Positions 34,695 through 44,844 are shown, numbered from the stretch's first letter. The stretch is DNA of 64,000 bases from Pectobacterium peruviense (GCF_002847345.1 NZ_LXFV01000005.1:248001-312000); one strand, 5' to 3'. Numbers and translations are program-made. Notes: generated by a model not told the origin, from the letters alone.

Positions 34695-34710
34695 AATAAT
34701 TATAATTATT
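34695..34710. promoter_or_regulatory. Perfect palindrome, possible AaeR operator
   Basis: AATAATTATAATTATT is fully self-complementary and fits the T-N11-A symmetry liked by LysR-type regulators. It lies between the divergent aae genes. Binding by AaeR is inference. Confidence 0.35.
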
Positions 34711-34794
34711 GGGGAGCCTTGAGCGGACAATGTTCCACTCGGCATCACCGGATAGGCTATATTATGGATGCTTATTATCACCTTATCTACATAG

Positions 34795-34810
34795 TGTGAT
34801 CTAAATCACT
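34795..34810. promoter_or_regulatory. CRP-like binding site upstream of aaeR
   Basis: TGTGATCTAAATCACT has both half-sites TGTGA and TCACT with the six-base spacer of the CRP consensus. Its right edge is 18 bases before the aaeR ATG. So close to the gene it would more easily repress aaeR, or act as a distant activator for aaeXAB. Confidence 0.6.
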
Positions 34811-34828
34811 TTTAAGCCAGAGTGAATA

Positions 34829-35764
34829 ATGGAAAGACTAAAGAGTATGTCAGTGTTTGCCCGCGTGGTGGAATGTGGTTCTTTTACCGCCGCCGCACGC
34901 CAGTTGCAAATGAGCGTATCCGCCGTCAGCCAGACCGTCAGCAAGCTTGAAGATGAGCTACAGATTAAGCTGCTGAACCGCAGTACGCGCAGCATTGGTC
35001 TGACGGAAGCAGGGAAAATTTACTATCACGGCTGTCGCCGGATGCTGCATGAAGCGCATGAGGTACACGAACAGCTTTATGCCTTCAACAACACGCCGAT
35101 CGGCACGCTGCGCATTGGTAGCTCGTCCACCATGGCGCAGAATGTGTTGTCCACCATGACGGCTGCGATGCTGAAGGAATATCCCGGTTTGTCCGTCAAT
35201 CTGGTTACCGGAATTCCGGCTCCCGACCTGATCGCCGACGGGCTGGATATCGTTATCCGCGTCGGCGCACTACAGGATTCGAGCCTGTTCTCGAAACGCT
35301 TAGGCTCAATGCCGATGGTGATCTGTGCCGCAAAAAGCTATCTGGCGCAGCACGGCACGCCGGATAAGCCAGCAGATATGGTGAACTTTTCCTGGCTGGA
35401 ATACAGCGTGCGTCCCGACAGCGAATTTGAGCTGATCGCACCGGAAGGCATCTCGACCCGCGTCACACCACAAGGGCGCTTTGTCACTAACGACCCACAA
35501 ACGCTGGTACGCTGGCTCAAGGCCGGAGCAGGTATCGCGTACGTTCCGCTTATGTGGATCGTGGAGGAAATCAATCGCGGCGAAATCGAGATTCTGTTCA
35601 ATCGCTATCACTCCGATCCGCGCCCGGTCTACGCGCTCTACACCCGCAAAGACAACCTGCCGCTGAAAGTCCAAGTCTGCATTAATTATCTGACGGAATA
35701 CTTCAAAGACGTCGCCCTGACCTATCAAGGCTATCGGCAGGATCATGGCGAGGAAAAAAAGTAG
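34829..35764 (+). CDS. aaeR: LysR-type regulator AaeR of aromatic acid efflux
   Basis: LysR-family activator of 311 residues. The N-terminal winged helix-turn-helix (about 1-60) has SFTAAARQLQMSVSAVSQTVSKL region features. The C-terminal ligand domain is from about 90 to 300. It is divergent from aaeXAB, as in E. coli, where AaeR answers to p-hydroxybenzoate and related acids. The start ATG lies in a weak ribosome-site context (CAGAGTGAATA). Assignment rests on gene context and the HTH. Confidence 0.92.
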   Translation: MERLKSMSVFARVVECGSFTAAARQLQMSVSAVSQTVSKLEDELQIKLLNRSTRSIGLTEAGKIYYHGCRRMLHEAHEVHEQLYAFNNTPIGTLRIGSSSTMAQNVLSTMTAAMLKEYPGLSVNLVTGIPAPDLIADGLDIVIRVGALQDSSLFSKRLGSMPMVICAAKSYLAQHGTPDKPADMVNFSWLEYSVRPDSEFELIAPEGISTRVTPQGRFVTNDPQTLVRWLKAGAGIAYVPLMWIVEEINRGEIEILFNRYHSDPRPVYALYTRKDNLPLKVQVCINYLTEYFKDVALTYQGYRQDHGEEKK

Positions 35765-35872
35765 GTTTTGCAAAGAGAAAATGCGAAGCGTTTTCCTCTT
35801 TCATATAAAACGCATCCCCATCCCGGCATCCGTGCGTTATACCTCTTTCTTCGTTCAGGAAAGTAAAATCAC

Positions 35873-36211
35873 ATGGATAACGTACGAATAAATTCGTACA
35901 GTACGAGTGAGAGGATGGGGTTCAAGAATGCAAAAAAGCAGCTTATCGTCTGTCTGCAGTCAGGTAATGTGCTGCATGAAGCCAGAGGGAATATCAGCAC
36001 GAAGAATTTTCTGGCAATCGGACAAATACCAATAACATAACTAATTGATATTATTTATAAATAAACAGGGACATCCTACTCTTCTTCACCCCATCATTTT
36101 GCAGCACATGTTGATGTTCATATCATCCGTTGCCGCTATCGGGGGGTACCGTGGTATATCAAGTGGTACTTTACCGAGCCGGATTGTGTCTTTATTAGCG
36201 TCCACCATTGA
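35873..36211 (+). pseudogene. Broken toxin-like gene with two in-frame TAA codons
   Basis: One reading frame runs 112 codons from ATG 35873 to TGA 36211 but is cut by TAA at codon 56 (36038-36040) and codon 64 (36062-36064). The pieces before, between and after read as protein-like in the same frame. The first piece includes KKQLIVCLQSGNVLHEARGN. The last includes SSPHHFAAHVDVH and ends WYIKWYF...VFISVHH. The frame ends nine bases before an intact zinc-ribbon gene, the usual spacing of a toxin-antitoxin pair with toxin first. Both stops would be CAA (Gln) codons after one C-to-T change each, so decay by point mutation is the simplest reading. An AGGAAAG site lies upstream. No family is recognised with confidence. 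The toxin role is inferred from size, order and neighbour. Confidence 0.55.
35882..35899. promoter_or_regulatory. Palindrome at the start of the toxin-like gene, possible operator
   Basis: GTACGAAT-AA-ATTCGTAC has perfect 8-bp arms. It lies at codons 4-9 of the broken gene. Antitoxins of MqsA type repress their own operon by binding palindromes near the start (known). Use here is inference. Confidence 0.4.
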
Positions 36212-36220
36212 GGCGATGAC

Positions 36221-36814
36221 ATGAAAATTTTCAAAGTCGGCGATACACAGGGAGCGCTCTGTAATACCTGCCAGTCATATGAAACAGCGACGTTTCAACT
36301 TAAAGACGTCCCATTCAGTGATAACCGTGGCGTGGTGAGACAGGTTCTGGTTGGCGTTTGCGATCGCTGCGGGAATGTTGCCATAATCCCCCATCAGTCC
36401 ACCCCCATGATTAAGAAAGCACTAGATGTGCAGCGTAAAGCGCTGGAAAGTAGAGTCCCCGCGCACATGATAGACATCCTAAATATGGCAAGCTGCGAAT
36501 TAGGTGGGGAACCCGATTTTATTCCCACTCTGATGAAATACTATCTTCACACTCTGGCGGCTGACCACACAGCGGCAAAAGATATCCCGCGTTTTCTACA
36601 AAGTGAGTTGGCAAAAGGAAAATCCGAGAAGCGCCTTTCTCTTAAAGGCAGACATGTTGCAACAGACATTGACGTACTAAAAACCACGACAAACATCTCC
36701 AGTACAACAGACCTATTAAAAGGTATTGTTCTCAAAATTAAGGAAGATGTTTTGGTACAGCGGGATGAAATACACATCAAGCAGCTCAAATCGATTATTG
36801 CTGCCGTATCCTGA
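36221..36814 (+). CDS. Zinc-ribbon, MqsA/YgiT-like antitoxin-type protein
   Basis: Protein of 197 residues whose function is not recognised for certain. The N-terminus has a C-x2-C pair (CNTC, 14-17) and a second pair CDRC (47-50) after QVLVGV. This is the layout of the zinc-binding domain of MqsA/YgiT-type antitoxins. The rest is helical, with no clear helix-turn-helix and a Lys-rich end. It follows the broken toxin-like gene by nine bases. The reading frame is intact. Base composition looks more A+T-rich than in its neighbours, and it is absent between aaeR and tldD in E. coli (from memory), which suggests gain by transfer. It could instead be a stand-alone regulator. Confidence 0.6.
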   Translation: MKIFKVGDTQGALCNTCQSYETATFQLKDVPFSDNRGVVRQVLVGVCDRCGNVAIIPHQSTPMIKKALDVQRKALESRVPAHMIDILNMASCELGGEPDFIPTLMKYYLHTLAADHTAAKDIPRFLQSELAKGKSEKRLSLKGRHVATDIDVLKTTTNISSTTDLLKGIVLKIKEDVLVQRDEIHIKQLKSIIAAVS

Positions 36815-36844
36815 TTTTTTGCTCCGTTACATAACGCCCTCTGG

Positions 36845-36871
36845 AAAAAAACCGCGCTGATAAAAGCGCGG
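36845..36871 (-). terminator. Terminator of tldD
   Basis: CCGCGCT and AGCGCGG pair around six bases. On the minus strand T7 follows directly. It also sits 30 bases after the plus-strand antitoxin-like gene and may act in both directions. Confidence 0.85.
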
Positions 36872-36902
36872 TTTCAAAGGGGATTCAGAACATCATAACG
36901 AA

Positions 36903-38348
36903 TTACGCGGTGCCGCCGACAGTTAAGCTTTCCAGCTTCAGCGTAGGCTGACCAACGCCGACTGGCAGGCTTTGCCCTTCTTTGCCGCACACGCCAACGC
37001 CTTTATCCAACGCCAGATCGTTGCCGACCATAGAGATCTGCTGCATCGCTTCAATGCCGGATCCAATCAGCGTCGCGCCCTTGACTGGCGTGGTGATACG
37101 CCCTTTTTCGATCAGGTACGCTTCGGATGTCGAGAAGACGAATTTGCCAGAGGTGATATCAACCTGACCGCCACCAAAGTTTGGCGCATACAGGCCGTAT
37201 TCAACGCTCGAGATAATCTCTTCCGGCGTGGATTTTCCAGCCAGCATATAGGTGTTCGTCATACGCGGCATCGGCAGATGCGCATAAGATTCGCGACGAC
37301 CATTGCCCGTTGGCGCAACGCCCATCAGACGAGCATTCAGCTTGTCCTGCATGTAGCCTTTCAGAATACCGTTTTCGATCAGGACATTGTATTGCCCCGG
37401 AACGCCCTCATCATCCATCGAGATAGAGCCACGACGTCCACTCAACGTGCCATCGTCCACCACCGTACACAGCTCTGACGCAACGAGTTTGCCCATCTGT
37501 CCGCTGAATACTGACGTACCGCGACGGTTAAAATCACCTTCCAGCCCATGACCGACCGCTTCATGCAGCAACACGCCCGGCCAGCCTGCGCCCAGTACCA
37601 CAGGCATAGGCCCTGCCGGAGCAGCCACAGCAGACAGATTAACCAGCGCCATACGCACCGCTTCTTTCGCCCAGGCGTCAACGCGAGGTTCGCCGTCCGT
37701 CACTTCCCAGAAATACTCATAGCCGCCACGCGTGCCGCCGCCGCCGCTACCGCGCTCACGTTTACCTTCCGCTTCGACCAGCACGCTGACCGACAGACGA
37801 ACCAACGGGCGCACATCCGCCGCCAGCGTACCGTCCGTCGCAGCCACCAACACCAGTTCATACACACCGGTCAGGCTGGCAGAGACTTCCTGCACCCGCG
37901 TATCCGCAGCACGTGCAACCGTATCCGCACGTTGCAACAGAGCAATCTTATCTTCACGCGTCAGGCTATCCAGCGGATTCAACGATGGATAGAGCGCACG
38001 ATGCGACACTGCACCCAGCGTGCGCGCCGTACCAGTGCCTTGTTCCCGCACAATACTGCGTGCTGCCTGCGCGCTCTGATGCAATGCATTCAGCGTGATC
38101 TGATCGGCATACGCAAACCCGGTTTTTTCACCGTCAATCGCACGGATACCCACGCCCTGATCGATGTTATAGGAACCGTCTTTGATGATGCGATCTTCCA
38201 GCACCCAGGACTCATGGTAGCTGGATTGGAAATACAGGTCGGCATAATCCAGTCGACGTTCATTAAGTGACCCCAGCACAGCGGCGAGATCGTCAAGATT
38301 CAATTTGTTAGCGGTGAGTAACTGCTCACTGACAAACGAAAGGCTCAT
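36903..38348 (-). CDS. tldD: Metalloprotease TldD
   Basis: Catalytic half of the TldD/TldE protease that matures microcin B17 and degrades unfolded peptides. It has 481 residues. The metal motif [11 protein letters not shown] at 262-272 supplies the zinc ligands. The glycine-rich segment near 200-210 is also typical. It is downstream of yhdP in the same direction, 56 bases away. The partner gene pmbA lies about 8 kb away on the same strand. Confidence 0.98.
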   Translation of the reverse strand: MSLSFVSEQLLTANKLNLDDLAAVLGSLNERRLDYADLYFQSSYHESWVLEDRIIKDGSYNIDQGVGIRAIDGEKTGFAYADQITLNALHQSAQAARSIVREQGTGTARTLGAVSHRALYPSLNPLDSLTREDKIALLQRADTVARAADTRVQEVSASLTGVYELVLVAATDGTLAADVRPLVRLSVSVLVEAEGKRERGSGGGGTRGGYEYFWEVTDGEPRVDAWAKEAVRMALVNLSAVAAPAGPMPVVLGAGWPGVLLHEAVGHGLEGDFNRRGTSVFSGQMGKLVASELCTVVDDGTLSGRRGSISMDDEGVPGQYNVLIENGILKGYMQDKLNARLMGVAPTGNGRRESYAHLPMPRMTNTYMLAGKSTPEEIISSVEYGLYAPNFGGGQVDITSGKFVFSTSEAYLIEKGRITTPVKGATLIGSGIEAMQQISMVGNDLALDKGVGVCGKEGQSLPVGVGQPTLKLESLTVGGTA

Positions 38349-38404
38349 AGTTTTTCACTCTTTATCAGATAATCGGCTGAGTACGCTGCGCTGCCCTAAC
38401 GGCA

Positions 38405-41400
38405 TTATTCGCCTTTCTTCTTGTTCGGCTCACGCAGCACTTCCTGAATCTTTGGCTGATCGAGGCTACCGGAAATCTGGTAGCGAATCAGCGAAATCTT
38501 GTTCCATAGCGGTGCCAGTACTTTACTGGCAGCAAATACTGCGGCCCCCACAACCGGATTGACGGCAAATGCAGTCGCCACGCCCACCGTCGCAGAAATT
38601 TCCGGGGCGATAACCGCTTCCATATTGACCTGTCGCTTAGCGAGGTCGAGATCGCCTTTCATCGCGATGTCTGCCTCCAACCCGTCGATCAGCATATCAT
38701 CAGTATGCAGCACGCCGTCTTTAATCCATGCGGTGCTGCTAATCGAGTCGAAGTAGAACCCACGGCCAAACGTATCACTAAAATCGAACCGCAGCTTACG
38801 CATCAGCGCATCGAAGCTCAATAAACGCAGCAATTGACCCGCTTGACCGGCACCGACTTCAGCAATTTCACCTTTACCAATGCGCGTGTGCAATATTCCA
38901 CTCAGGCTGGCAATATCCGGCGCCCAAGGCGTCCCGCGCCAATACAGATCGTAATCTACATCGAAAGAACCTGCCTTCAACGGCGAATCGACGCCAAACC
39001 AGTTAGCGTTCTGCTCCAGACTGTCCCCCGTCAGACGGCCTTTTAGCGCAGTCCGCACGCCTTCTGCGTTTTCTTGCCAAGAACCATTTACCGTCAGACG
39101 AGCCTTACCTGTATCAATGATACCGTCCGTCAGCGTTAATTTTTCCTTTTCTGGCAGCATCGTTCCCTGAATACGTCCCATATTCTGCCCGACAATCCAG
39201 CACTGACGGCAGTTAACCGCCAGCGACGGCCAGTCCTCAAAGCTGATACTCGGGTCGTTCAGAGGCGATTTTTTCTCCGCCAGCGCCACCGGGTTGGTCG
39301 CTTCGTTACCTTTCCACTGAGGATTGTAGTAGAGATAATTGATGTCGCTGCGCCACATGCCGCGATTGGGTATCTCAACCTTTCCGTCAATTTCACGTCC
39401 TTTCGCCTGCACTTCACTGCCGCTAAGCGTATTTTTTCGCGTAATTTCCAGATCGTGCCACTGTTGCCCTAACAATTGCAGCTCAGGCGTTCGCAGCGTC
39501 ACCGCCTCAGGGAAACGCAGAGAGCTACGCACTTTTTTCCCTCCTGCCGACGCATTCCCTTCCGCCATAGTAGAGGTACGCAGCGATGGCAGAAGCCCCA
39601 GCCAGCTTTCTGCATCCAGCGGTGGGAGATCGAGCACCAAAGCGGAGTCTTCTGGTAATGCTGGTGCCGTTGTTGCCGCATTCTGCCAACTTGCCCGCGC
39701 CAGCGTCACGGTGTCGCCTTTCAGCAGCCATTGGCTATTGAAACGGTTATCTTTGCCCACTCGCCCCTGCATAGTAAAACCATTCAGGTCACCGCTGGCT
39801 TTGACTTCTAGCGGCAAGTTCTCACCAGCAGGCTTATTCAGCGGGTTAGGTAAGTGACTACTTACTTTATTTAAATCAGCTTGTACATCAACATCGTAGG
39901 TTGTTTTACCCGAGTGTGGCAGGTTGACAGCAACCGTACTTTTCCAGTTCGCCGCGCCGGACAGCGCTTTGCTTGCCGATGCCGGTAAACCTGGCAATAG
40001 CGCTGGCTGCCAGTCGCCCTGCAAGCCCACATTCACCAAAAAAGCTTTAGCCTGCTCTTCCGTCGTGAAATTGACCGCCATCGGCTGATTCAGCCAATTC
40101 GCCTGTAGCGTTTCACTACGTAAATTGCCGTTTTCATAACGGAACTTACCCGTGAGATTCTTAATCGTGGTATCCAGCGGTTTTATATACAAACTGTTAT
40201 TATTCAGCGCAATATCGCCACTGGCACGGACATCATCACCGACAAGCGGAATATCCAAATGCAGCGTGCCTTTCACCGGCCCACCAATTTTCAGCTCATC
40301 CAGCGCGGTACCCAGCGAGGATTTCAGCGGCGTCTGATGAAAATAGTTGCCTACTTCAGGCCCAGGACCATCCAGTTCGCCATCAATAAGCAGCATCTCT
40401 TTTTCATAATCAGGAATGACCGCGCTAATATTTTTGCCTTCCACCTTACCTAGCCAGATTTGCGGCGCAAGCATCCACAGACCGTTATTAGCGAAATCCA
40501 GATTGATATCCAGCGGCGTTAGCGCAGGCCAGCCCGGCTGGAACTCAAAGGTGGCATCCTTAACCGGCACCCAGACTTCAAACTGACCTTCATTATGGGT
40601 AAACGGGAAATGCTGCGGATTACCGGCAAAGATCAGTGTCGCATTATCGACGCGGCCGCCTTTCAGCGCACCGCTCAGGTAATCCACCAGCTCAGTGCCC
40701 ATAAACAGTTCGGGATAATAGCGCCAGGCATCTGCCGCATCGGTCAGCCGGATTCCCGCCAGAATATCCAGTTTCGGTTCCTGCTTAGCGGGCTGTTCGT
40801 AACGGAAATCACCGTTAGCCCACAGTGATTTCGCCTGTACGTCCAGCCCATGGCTCCAGAGCGATAGGCCTTGCGCGTCATTACGCCAGTCTATCGTGCC
40901 GCTGGCCTGCTTGATTTCCAGCGGCGCGCGGAACATATCCACATAGGGTAACGTGCTCTGCTTTAACGCTACGCTGACCTGACCACGCTCAACGCTGCCG
41001 CGGGCAGAACCGGAGAAGTGATCGACGCCCGGCAGCAATTTCCACTGCTTCCAGCTCACATCCTGCCAGTTGGCGTGAAAGCGGCTTCTTTCTGGCTGTT
41101 GCAGAGGGATATCGACGGCAACGGAATTCAATGTGCCCGTCGGTTGCAGCTCATCCCAGCGCGCTTTCAAGGCTGGCGTCGTGCCGGACAGCAGTGGAAG
41201 CAGCGTGTTTACCCGCTCCAGCGCCAAATTACTGGCTCGAATACGTAGCTCTTCCTGCCGATCGGGCCCCAGCATGTGTTCATTTTTTGGCAACCACAGG
41301 GCAGAGAGCCTGCCTTTCGGCCAAGCGACACCATCCGTTGCCAGATTCAACGTGGGAACATCCACCTGCCAGCCATTTTCCTGACGGCTGACATGTAGCG

Positions 41401-42253
41401 TCATGTCATCCACATTCAGACGATGCGCGTCACTTCCCTCACCCCAGTTTGCCGTCCCCTGATTAAGGCGTACATCACCACTGTGGATGCCACCATCACG
41501 GACGTTGAGCCACGCCGCCAGACTAAAATCTGCGCTTTCTAGCCCCGTGTTGTTTTTCATCCAGCGGCTGAGCCACGGCTTCATATCGATATTGTCAGCT
41601 TGCAGGTAGAACGTACCGTTGCCAAGTAGGCCCTGCTCATCGCGCAGATCCATGCGCATCTGCACCACACCGTGCTGGCCGTTAAAACTCGACAGGCTGA
41701 TCAAACCTTCTGCGCGGTGACGTTTGTCGGAGTTCAACCAGGTCAGTTGAGGAATACTCAGCTCCGCTCGGGAACCGGAAGGGGTAAGAAAGGTAATCTG
41801 GCTATCACGCAGGTCAAAGTGGTCAAACTGGCGCAGGAAAAGATCGCTGACCTTTCCTGACTCCATCAGTTTGTTATCCTGCTGCTGCCCATTAAGTTGG
41901 CTATTAAGATCGAGCTTTAACTGATGAAACGTGAGATCGCGGAACTGCCAGCGCCCATGCAACAGCGACTGCCACACATCCAGCGCCAGCGTAATGCGAT
42001 CAACCTGCCAGTCCGATTCCGGCAGCGATGTGCGAAATTTTTCAATTTCCAGCGTGGGGCCAAAGGACTCCCATCGCCCCGTCATTGAGCCGATTTCTAA
42101 CGGAACGCCAGCAGCAGACTGCGCCCAGGCCACCAGCTGTGGCCGGAAATGATCGAGCTGTGGCAGCACCAGTCTTAAGCCGCTGACCAACAGCGCAACC
42201 ATCACGACAAGAGTGGCACCCGTGATGACTAATATTCCGGGCAGTCGCCTCAC
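38405..42253 (-). CDS. yhdP: AsmA-like phospholipid transport protein YhdP
   Basis: Very large inner-membrane-anchored protein of the AsmA/TamB-like group, 1282 residues. It has one N-terminal transmembrane helix (about 7-28) and a long periplasmic beta-rich groove, ending in the conserved C-terminal AsmA-like domain (about 1080-1260). With TamB and YdbH it carries phospholipid to the outer membrane (known for E. coli). The start is GTG, with AAGGAG seven bases before it. It lies between rng and tldD. Confidence 0.96.
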   Translation of the reverse strand: MRRLPGILVITGATLVVMVALLVSGLRLVLPQLDHFRPQLVAWAQSAAGVPLEIGSMTGRWESFGPTLEIEKFRTSLPESDWQVDRITLALDVWQSLLHGRWQFRDLTFHQLKLDLNSQLNGQQQDNKLMESGKVSDLFLRQFDHFDLRDSQITFLTPSGSRAELSIPQLTWLNSDKRHRAEGLISLSSFNGQHGVVQMRMDLRDEQGLLGNGTFYLQADNIDMKPWLSRWMKNNTGLESADFSLAAWLNVRDGGIHSGDVRLNQGTANWGEGSDAHRLNVDDMTLHVSRQENGWQVDVPTLNLATDGVAWPKGRLSALWLPKNEHMLGPDRQEELRIRASNLALERVNTLLPLLSGTTPALKARWDELQPTGTLNSVAVDIPLQQPERSRFHANWQDVSWKQWKLLPGVDHFSGSARGSVERGQVSVALKQSTLPYVDMFRAPLEIKQASGTIDWRNDAQGLSLWSHGLDVQAKSLWANGDFRYEQPAKQEPKLDILAGIRLTDAADAWRYYPELFMGTELVDYLSGALKGGRVDNATLIFAGNPQHFPFTHNEGQFEVWVPVKDATFEFQPGWPALTPLDINLDFANNGLWMLAPQIWLGKVEGKNISAVIPDYEKEMLLIDGELDGPGPEVGNYFHQTPLKSSLGTALDELKIGGPVKGTLHLDIPLVGDDVRASGDIALNNNSLYIKPLDTTIKNLTGKFRYENGNLRSETLQANWLNQPMAVNFTTEEQAKAFLVNVGLQGDWQPALLPGLPASASKALSGAANWKSTVAVNLPHSGKTTYDVDVQADLNKVSSHLPNPLNKPAGENLPLEVKASGDLNGFTMQGRVGKDNRFNSQWLLKGDTVTLARASWQNAATTAPALPEDSALVLDLPPLDAESWLGLLPSLRTSTMAEGNASAGGKKVRSSLRFPEAVTLRTPELQLLGQQWHDLEITRKNTLSGSEVQAKGREIDGKVEIPNRGMWRSDINYLYYNPQWKGNEATNPVALAEKKSPLNDPSISFEDWPSLAVNCRQCWIVGQNMGRIQGTMLPEKEKLTLTDGIIDTGKARLTVNGSWQENAEGVRTALKGRLTGDSLEQNANWFGVDSPLKAGSFDVDYDLYWRGTPWAPDIASLSGILHTRIGKGEIAEVGAGQAGQLLRLLSFDALMRKLRFDFSDTFGRGFYFDSISSTAWIKDGVLHTDDMLIDGLEADIAMKGDLDLAKRQVNMEAVIAPEISATVGVATAFAVNPVVGAAVFAASKVLAPLWNKISLIRYQISGSLDQPKIQEVLREPNKKKGE

Positions 42254-42294
42254 TAATTTCTCCTTCTTTCGTCGCCGACGACGAGCGCACGAAT

Positions 42295-43764
42295 TTACAT
42301 CATTACGACGTCAAACTGCTCCTGGCTATACAGGGGTTCGATTTGTACTTTGACCTGCTTGCCGACGAAAATTTCAACCTCAGCTAACGCGTGCGATTCT
42401 TCACTTCTCAGTGCTTCCCCGACAGCCGGTGAGGCATAAACAAGGAAACGGTCGGTGTCATAAGCGTGGTGGACGCGCACGATTTCACGCATGATTTCAT
42501 AACAGACGCTTTCTACCGTCTTCACGGTGCCACGACCATGACACGTCGGGCATTCATGACACAACACGTGTTCAATACTCTCACGCGTGCGTTTGCGCGT
42601 CATCTCTACTAATCCTAGTTGAGAGAAGCCGTTAATACTGGTTTTGACCCGATCTTTACTCAGCGCCTGCTCCAGTGAATGCAGCACCCGCCGACGGTGA
42701 TCTTCGTTATTCATATCAATGAAATCGATAATGATGATGCCGCCGAGGTTACGCAGGCGCAGCTGTCGTGCAATAGCCTGTGTCGCTTCGGTATTGGTAT
42801 TGAAAATGGTTTCATCCAGATTGCGGTGGCCGACGAACGCCCCCGTATTGATATCGACAGTCGTCATGGCTTCAGTCTGATCGATGATCAAATAGCCACC
42901 GGACTTCAACTCAACCTTTCTGTCCAGTGAACGCTGGATCTCATTTTCCACATCAAACAGGTCAAAAATCGGCTGCTTACCCGCATAGTGTTCGAGTTTG
43001 CGCGTCATCTCTGGGATATATTCGGAGGTAAACTCCAGCAGCGCTTCATACGTCAGTCGGGAGTCAATCCGAATACGATCCAGCGCAGCGCCTGCAAAAT
43101 CACGCAAAATTCGCTGTGCGAGCGCCACTTCACCGTAGAGCTTACATTTGCTCTGGTTACGCTTTTTGCGCTCCATCACCTTGCCCCACAGGCGCTTCAG
43201 GAACGCCGCATCCTGCGAGAGTTCTTCTTCACCGATCCCTTCCGCTGCGGTACGAATAATGAAACCACCGTCATCATCGCAATAGTCGGCGACCGTTTTC
43301 TTTAAGCGATCGCGTTCCGCTTCACTCTCAATGCGCTGTGATACACCAACGTGCGATGCACCGGGCATGAACACCAGATAGCGCGACGGTAGCGTGATGT
43401 CGGTAGTCAGACGCGCACCTTTAGTTCCCAGCGGATCTTTGACCACCTGAACCATAAGGTCCTGTCCCTGACGCACCAGCTCGGCGATATCACGGACGTG
43501 AAAATTCTTTTGTTCGTCACCGGCAACGCATTCGGTGTGCGGCATAATATCGGACGCATGTAGGAACGCGGCTTTATCCAGACCGATATCCACAAACGCC
43601 GCCTGCATGCCCGGCAGGACGCGGCTCACGCGGCCTTTATAAATGTTGCCGACAATACCGCGTTTCGCATCACGCTCAATATGAATCTCTTGCAGAATAC
43701 CGCCGTCGATATAGGCAACGCGCGTTTCTGACGGTGTAACGTTTACCAGTAACTCAGCAGTCAT
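42295..43764 (-). CDS. rng: Ribonuclease G
   Basis: Endoribonuclease that trims the 5' end of 16S rRNA and decays some mRNAs, such as adhE. It has 489 residues: an S1 domain near 35-125, a catalytic domain with [12 protein letters not shown], and the zinc-link C-x2-C (CPTC) near residue 405. The ATG at 43764 begins [11 protein letters not shown] as in the family. It overlaps the end of yhdE by 11 bases. Confidence 0.98.
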   Translation of the reverse strand: MTAELLVNVTPSETRVAYIDGGILQEIHIERDAKRGIVGNIYKGRVSRVLPGMQAAFVDIGLDKAAFLHASDIMPHTECVAGDEQKNFHVRDIAELVRQGQDLMVQVVKDPLGTKGARLTTDITLPSRYLVFMPGASHVGVSQRIESEAERDRLKKTVADYCDDDGGFIIRTAAEGIGEEELSQDAAFLKRLWGKVMERKKRNQSKCKLYGEVALAQRILRDFAGAALDRIRIDSRLTYEALLEFTSEYIPEMTRKLEHYAGKQPIFDLFDVENEIQRSLDRKVELKSGGYLIIDQTEAMTTVDINTGAFVGHRNLDETIFNTNTEATQAIARQLRLRNLGGIIIIDFIDMNNEDHRRRVLHSLEQALSKDRVKTSINGFSQLGLVEMTRKRTRESIEHVLCHECPTCHGRGTVKTVESVCYEIMREIVRVHHAYDTDRFLVYASPAVGEALRSEESHALAEVEIFVGKQVKVQIEPLYSQEQFDVVMM

Positions 43765-44347
43765 GTTTTCCTCTTGCGCTCCGCAATGCAGCAAAATTAC
43801 TGAATAGCTCATGGGTTTCTACCAGCGGCAGCCCAACGACCGCGTAATAGCTCCCGTTAAGCAACCGGACAAAGCATCCACCTTTGCCCTGAATACCATA
43901 AGCCCCGGCTTTATCCATCGGCTCACCGCTAGCGATATACCGTTCGATGTCCTGCTGCGAGAGCGGACGAAAGACGACATCGGTTATCACCAGACAGCTC
44001 AAGATATCGTCTTTATCTGCCAGCGCGACGGCAGTCATCACCTGATGTTGTTTTCCAGACAGCTGACTCAGCATCTCTGCCGCATGAGTTTCGTCCTGCG
44101 GTTTTTCCAATACCTGACCGTTCAGCACCACGATGGTATCCGCACCCAGAACGGGTAAATCGGACGGTGCAGCCGCGACACCTGCGCTCGCTTTTTCATG
44201 CGCCAGACGCCGGACGTAAATCTCCGCTGCTTCCCCTGGTAAACATTGTTCTTCCACCGCGACATTCAGCACAGAAAAAGGAATGTCGAGCTGCGTGAGC
44301 AGTTCGCGACGACGGGGAGAAGCGGAGGCCAGATAAAGCTGGGTCAT
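43754..44347 (-). CDS. yhdE: dTTP/UTP pyrophosphatase (Maf family)
   Basis: House-cleaning nucleotide pyrophosphatase acting on dTTP, UTP and modified pyrimidine nucleotides. It has 197 residues. The N-terminal [10 protein letters not shown] (8-17) and GADTIV motifs form the active site. The C-terminus overlaps the rng start by 11 bases. It lies between mreD and rng, the normal enterobacterial order. Confidence 0.96.
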   Translation of the reverse strand: MTQLYLASASPRRRELLTQLDIPFSVLNVAVEEQCLPGEAAEIYVRRLAHEKASAGVAAAPSDLPVLGADTIVVLNGQVLEKPQDETHAAEMLSQLSGKQHQVMTAVALADKDDILSCLVITDVVFRPLSQQDIERYIASGEPMDKAGAYGIQGKGGCFVRLLNGSYYAVVGLPLVETHELFSNFAALRSARGKHDC

Positions 44348-44355
44348 GAATCACC

Positions 44356-44844
44356 TTATTGCACAGTAAACTGACGACGAATTTTACGCATCAGCAGGAA
44401 CAGCCACGGCCAGAGTACGCCATCAACAACACTATTCCAGAATGTTTCCGGCCGGAAAGAGACATTAATAACTAAAAATTCTGCCCAGAACACCGTGAGA
44501 TCCATCAGCAGCGACAGTAGCATGACGATTAATGCCTGCTGCCATAGCGCCATATTTCGGAACAGCTGGAATTTAAAGGCGACCAGATAAGCAACAATGC
44601 TAAGTGCCAGCGCCCGTACTCCCAGTGTAGACCCAAGAATCAGGTCCATAATCAGGCCCAACACAAATCCGGTGCCGACATTCACGCGATGTGGCAAAGC
44701 CATCACCCAGTAAATCAGAAACAGTGTCAGCCAGGAGGGGCGAAACATGTAGATTTCATCCGGCCACGGCATAATCTGCAAGACCATCGCGATCAGAAAA
44801 GAAAGCCAGATAATCCAGTTGCCATGCCTGCGATAACGGTTCAT
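44356..44844 (-). CDS. mreD: Rod-shape protein MreD
   Basis: Integral membrane protein of the elongasome, 162 residues with five to six transmembrane segments. It binds MreC and helps position lateral wall synthesis. It overlaps the mreC stop by four bases, so it is translationally coupled. It is fully normal. Confidence 0.97.
   Translation of the reverse strand: MNRYRRHGNWIIWLSFLIAMVLQIMPWPDEIYMFRPSWLTLFLIYWVMALPHRVNVGTGFVLGLIMDLILGSTLGVRALALSIVAYLVAFKFQLFRNMALWQQALIVMLLSLLMDLTVFWAEFLVINVSFRPETFWNSVVDGVLWPWLFLLMRKIRRQFTVQ

Larger units (their letters stand above)
34470..34828. other. Divergent control region aaeX-aaeR
   Basis: 359 bases without a gene. It must hold the promoters of aaeXAB (minus) and aaeR (plus). 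It contains a perfect 16-bp A+T palindrome at 34695-34710 and a CRP-like site at 34795-34810, both listed separately. Confidence 0.7.

Noticed and set aside
36038-36064. Reading the two TAA codons in the toxin-like gene as programmed read-through or recoding
   Set aside because: Known selenocysteine and pyrrolysine recoding use TGA and TAG, and nothing nearby suggests a read-through signal. Two nonsense mutations in a silent gene are simpler.
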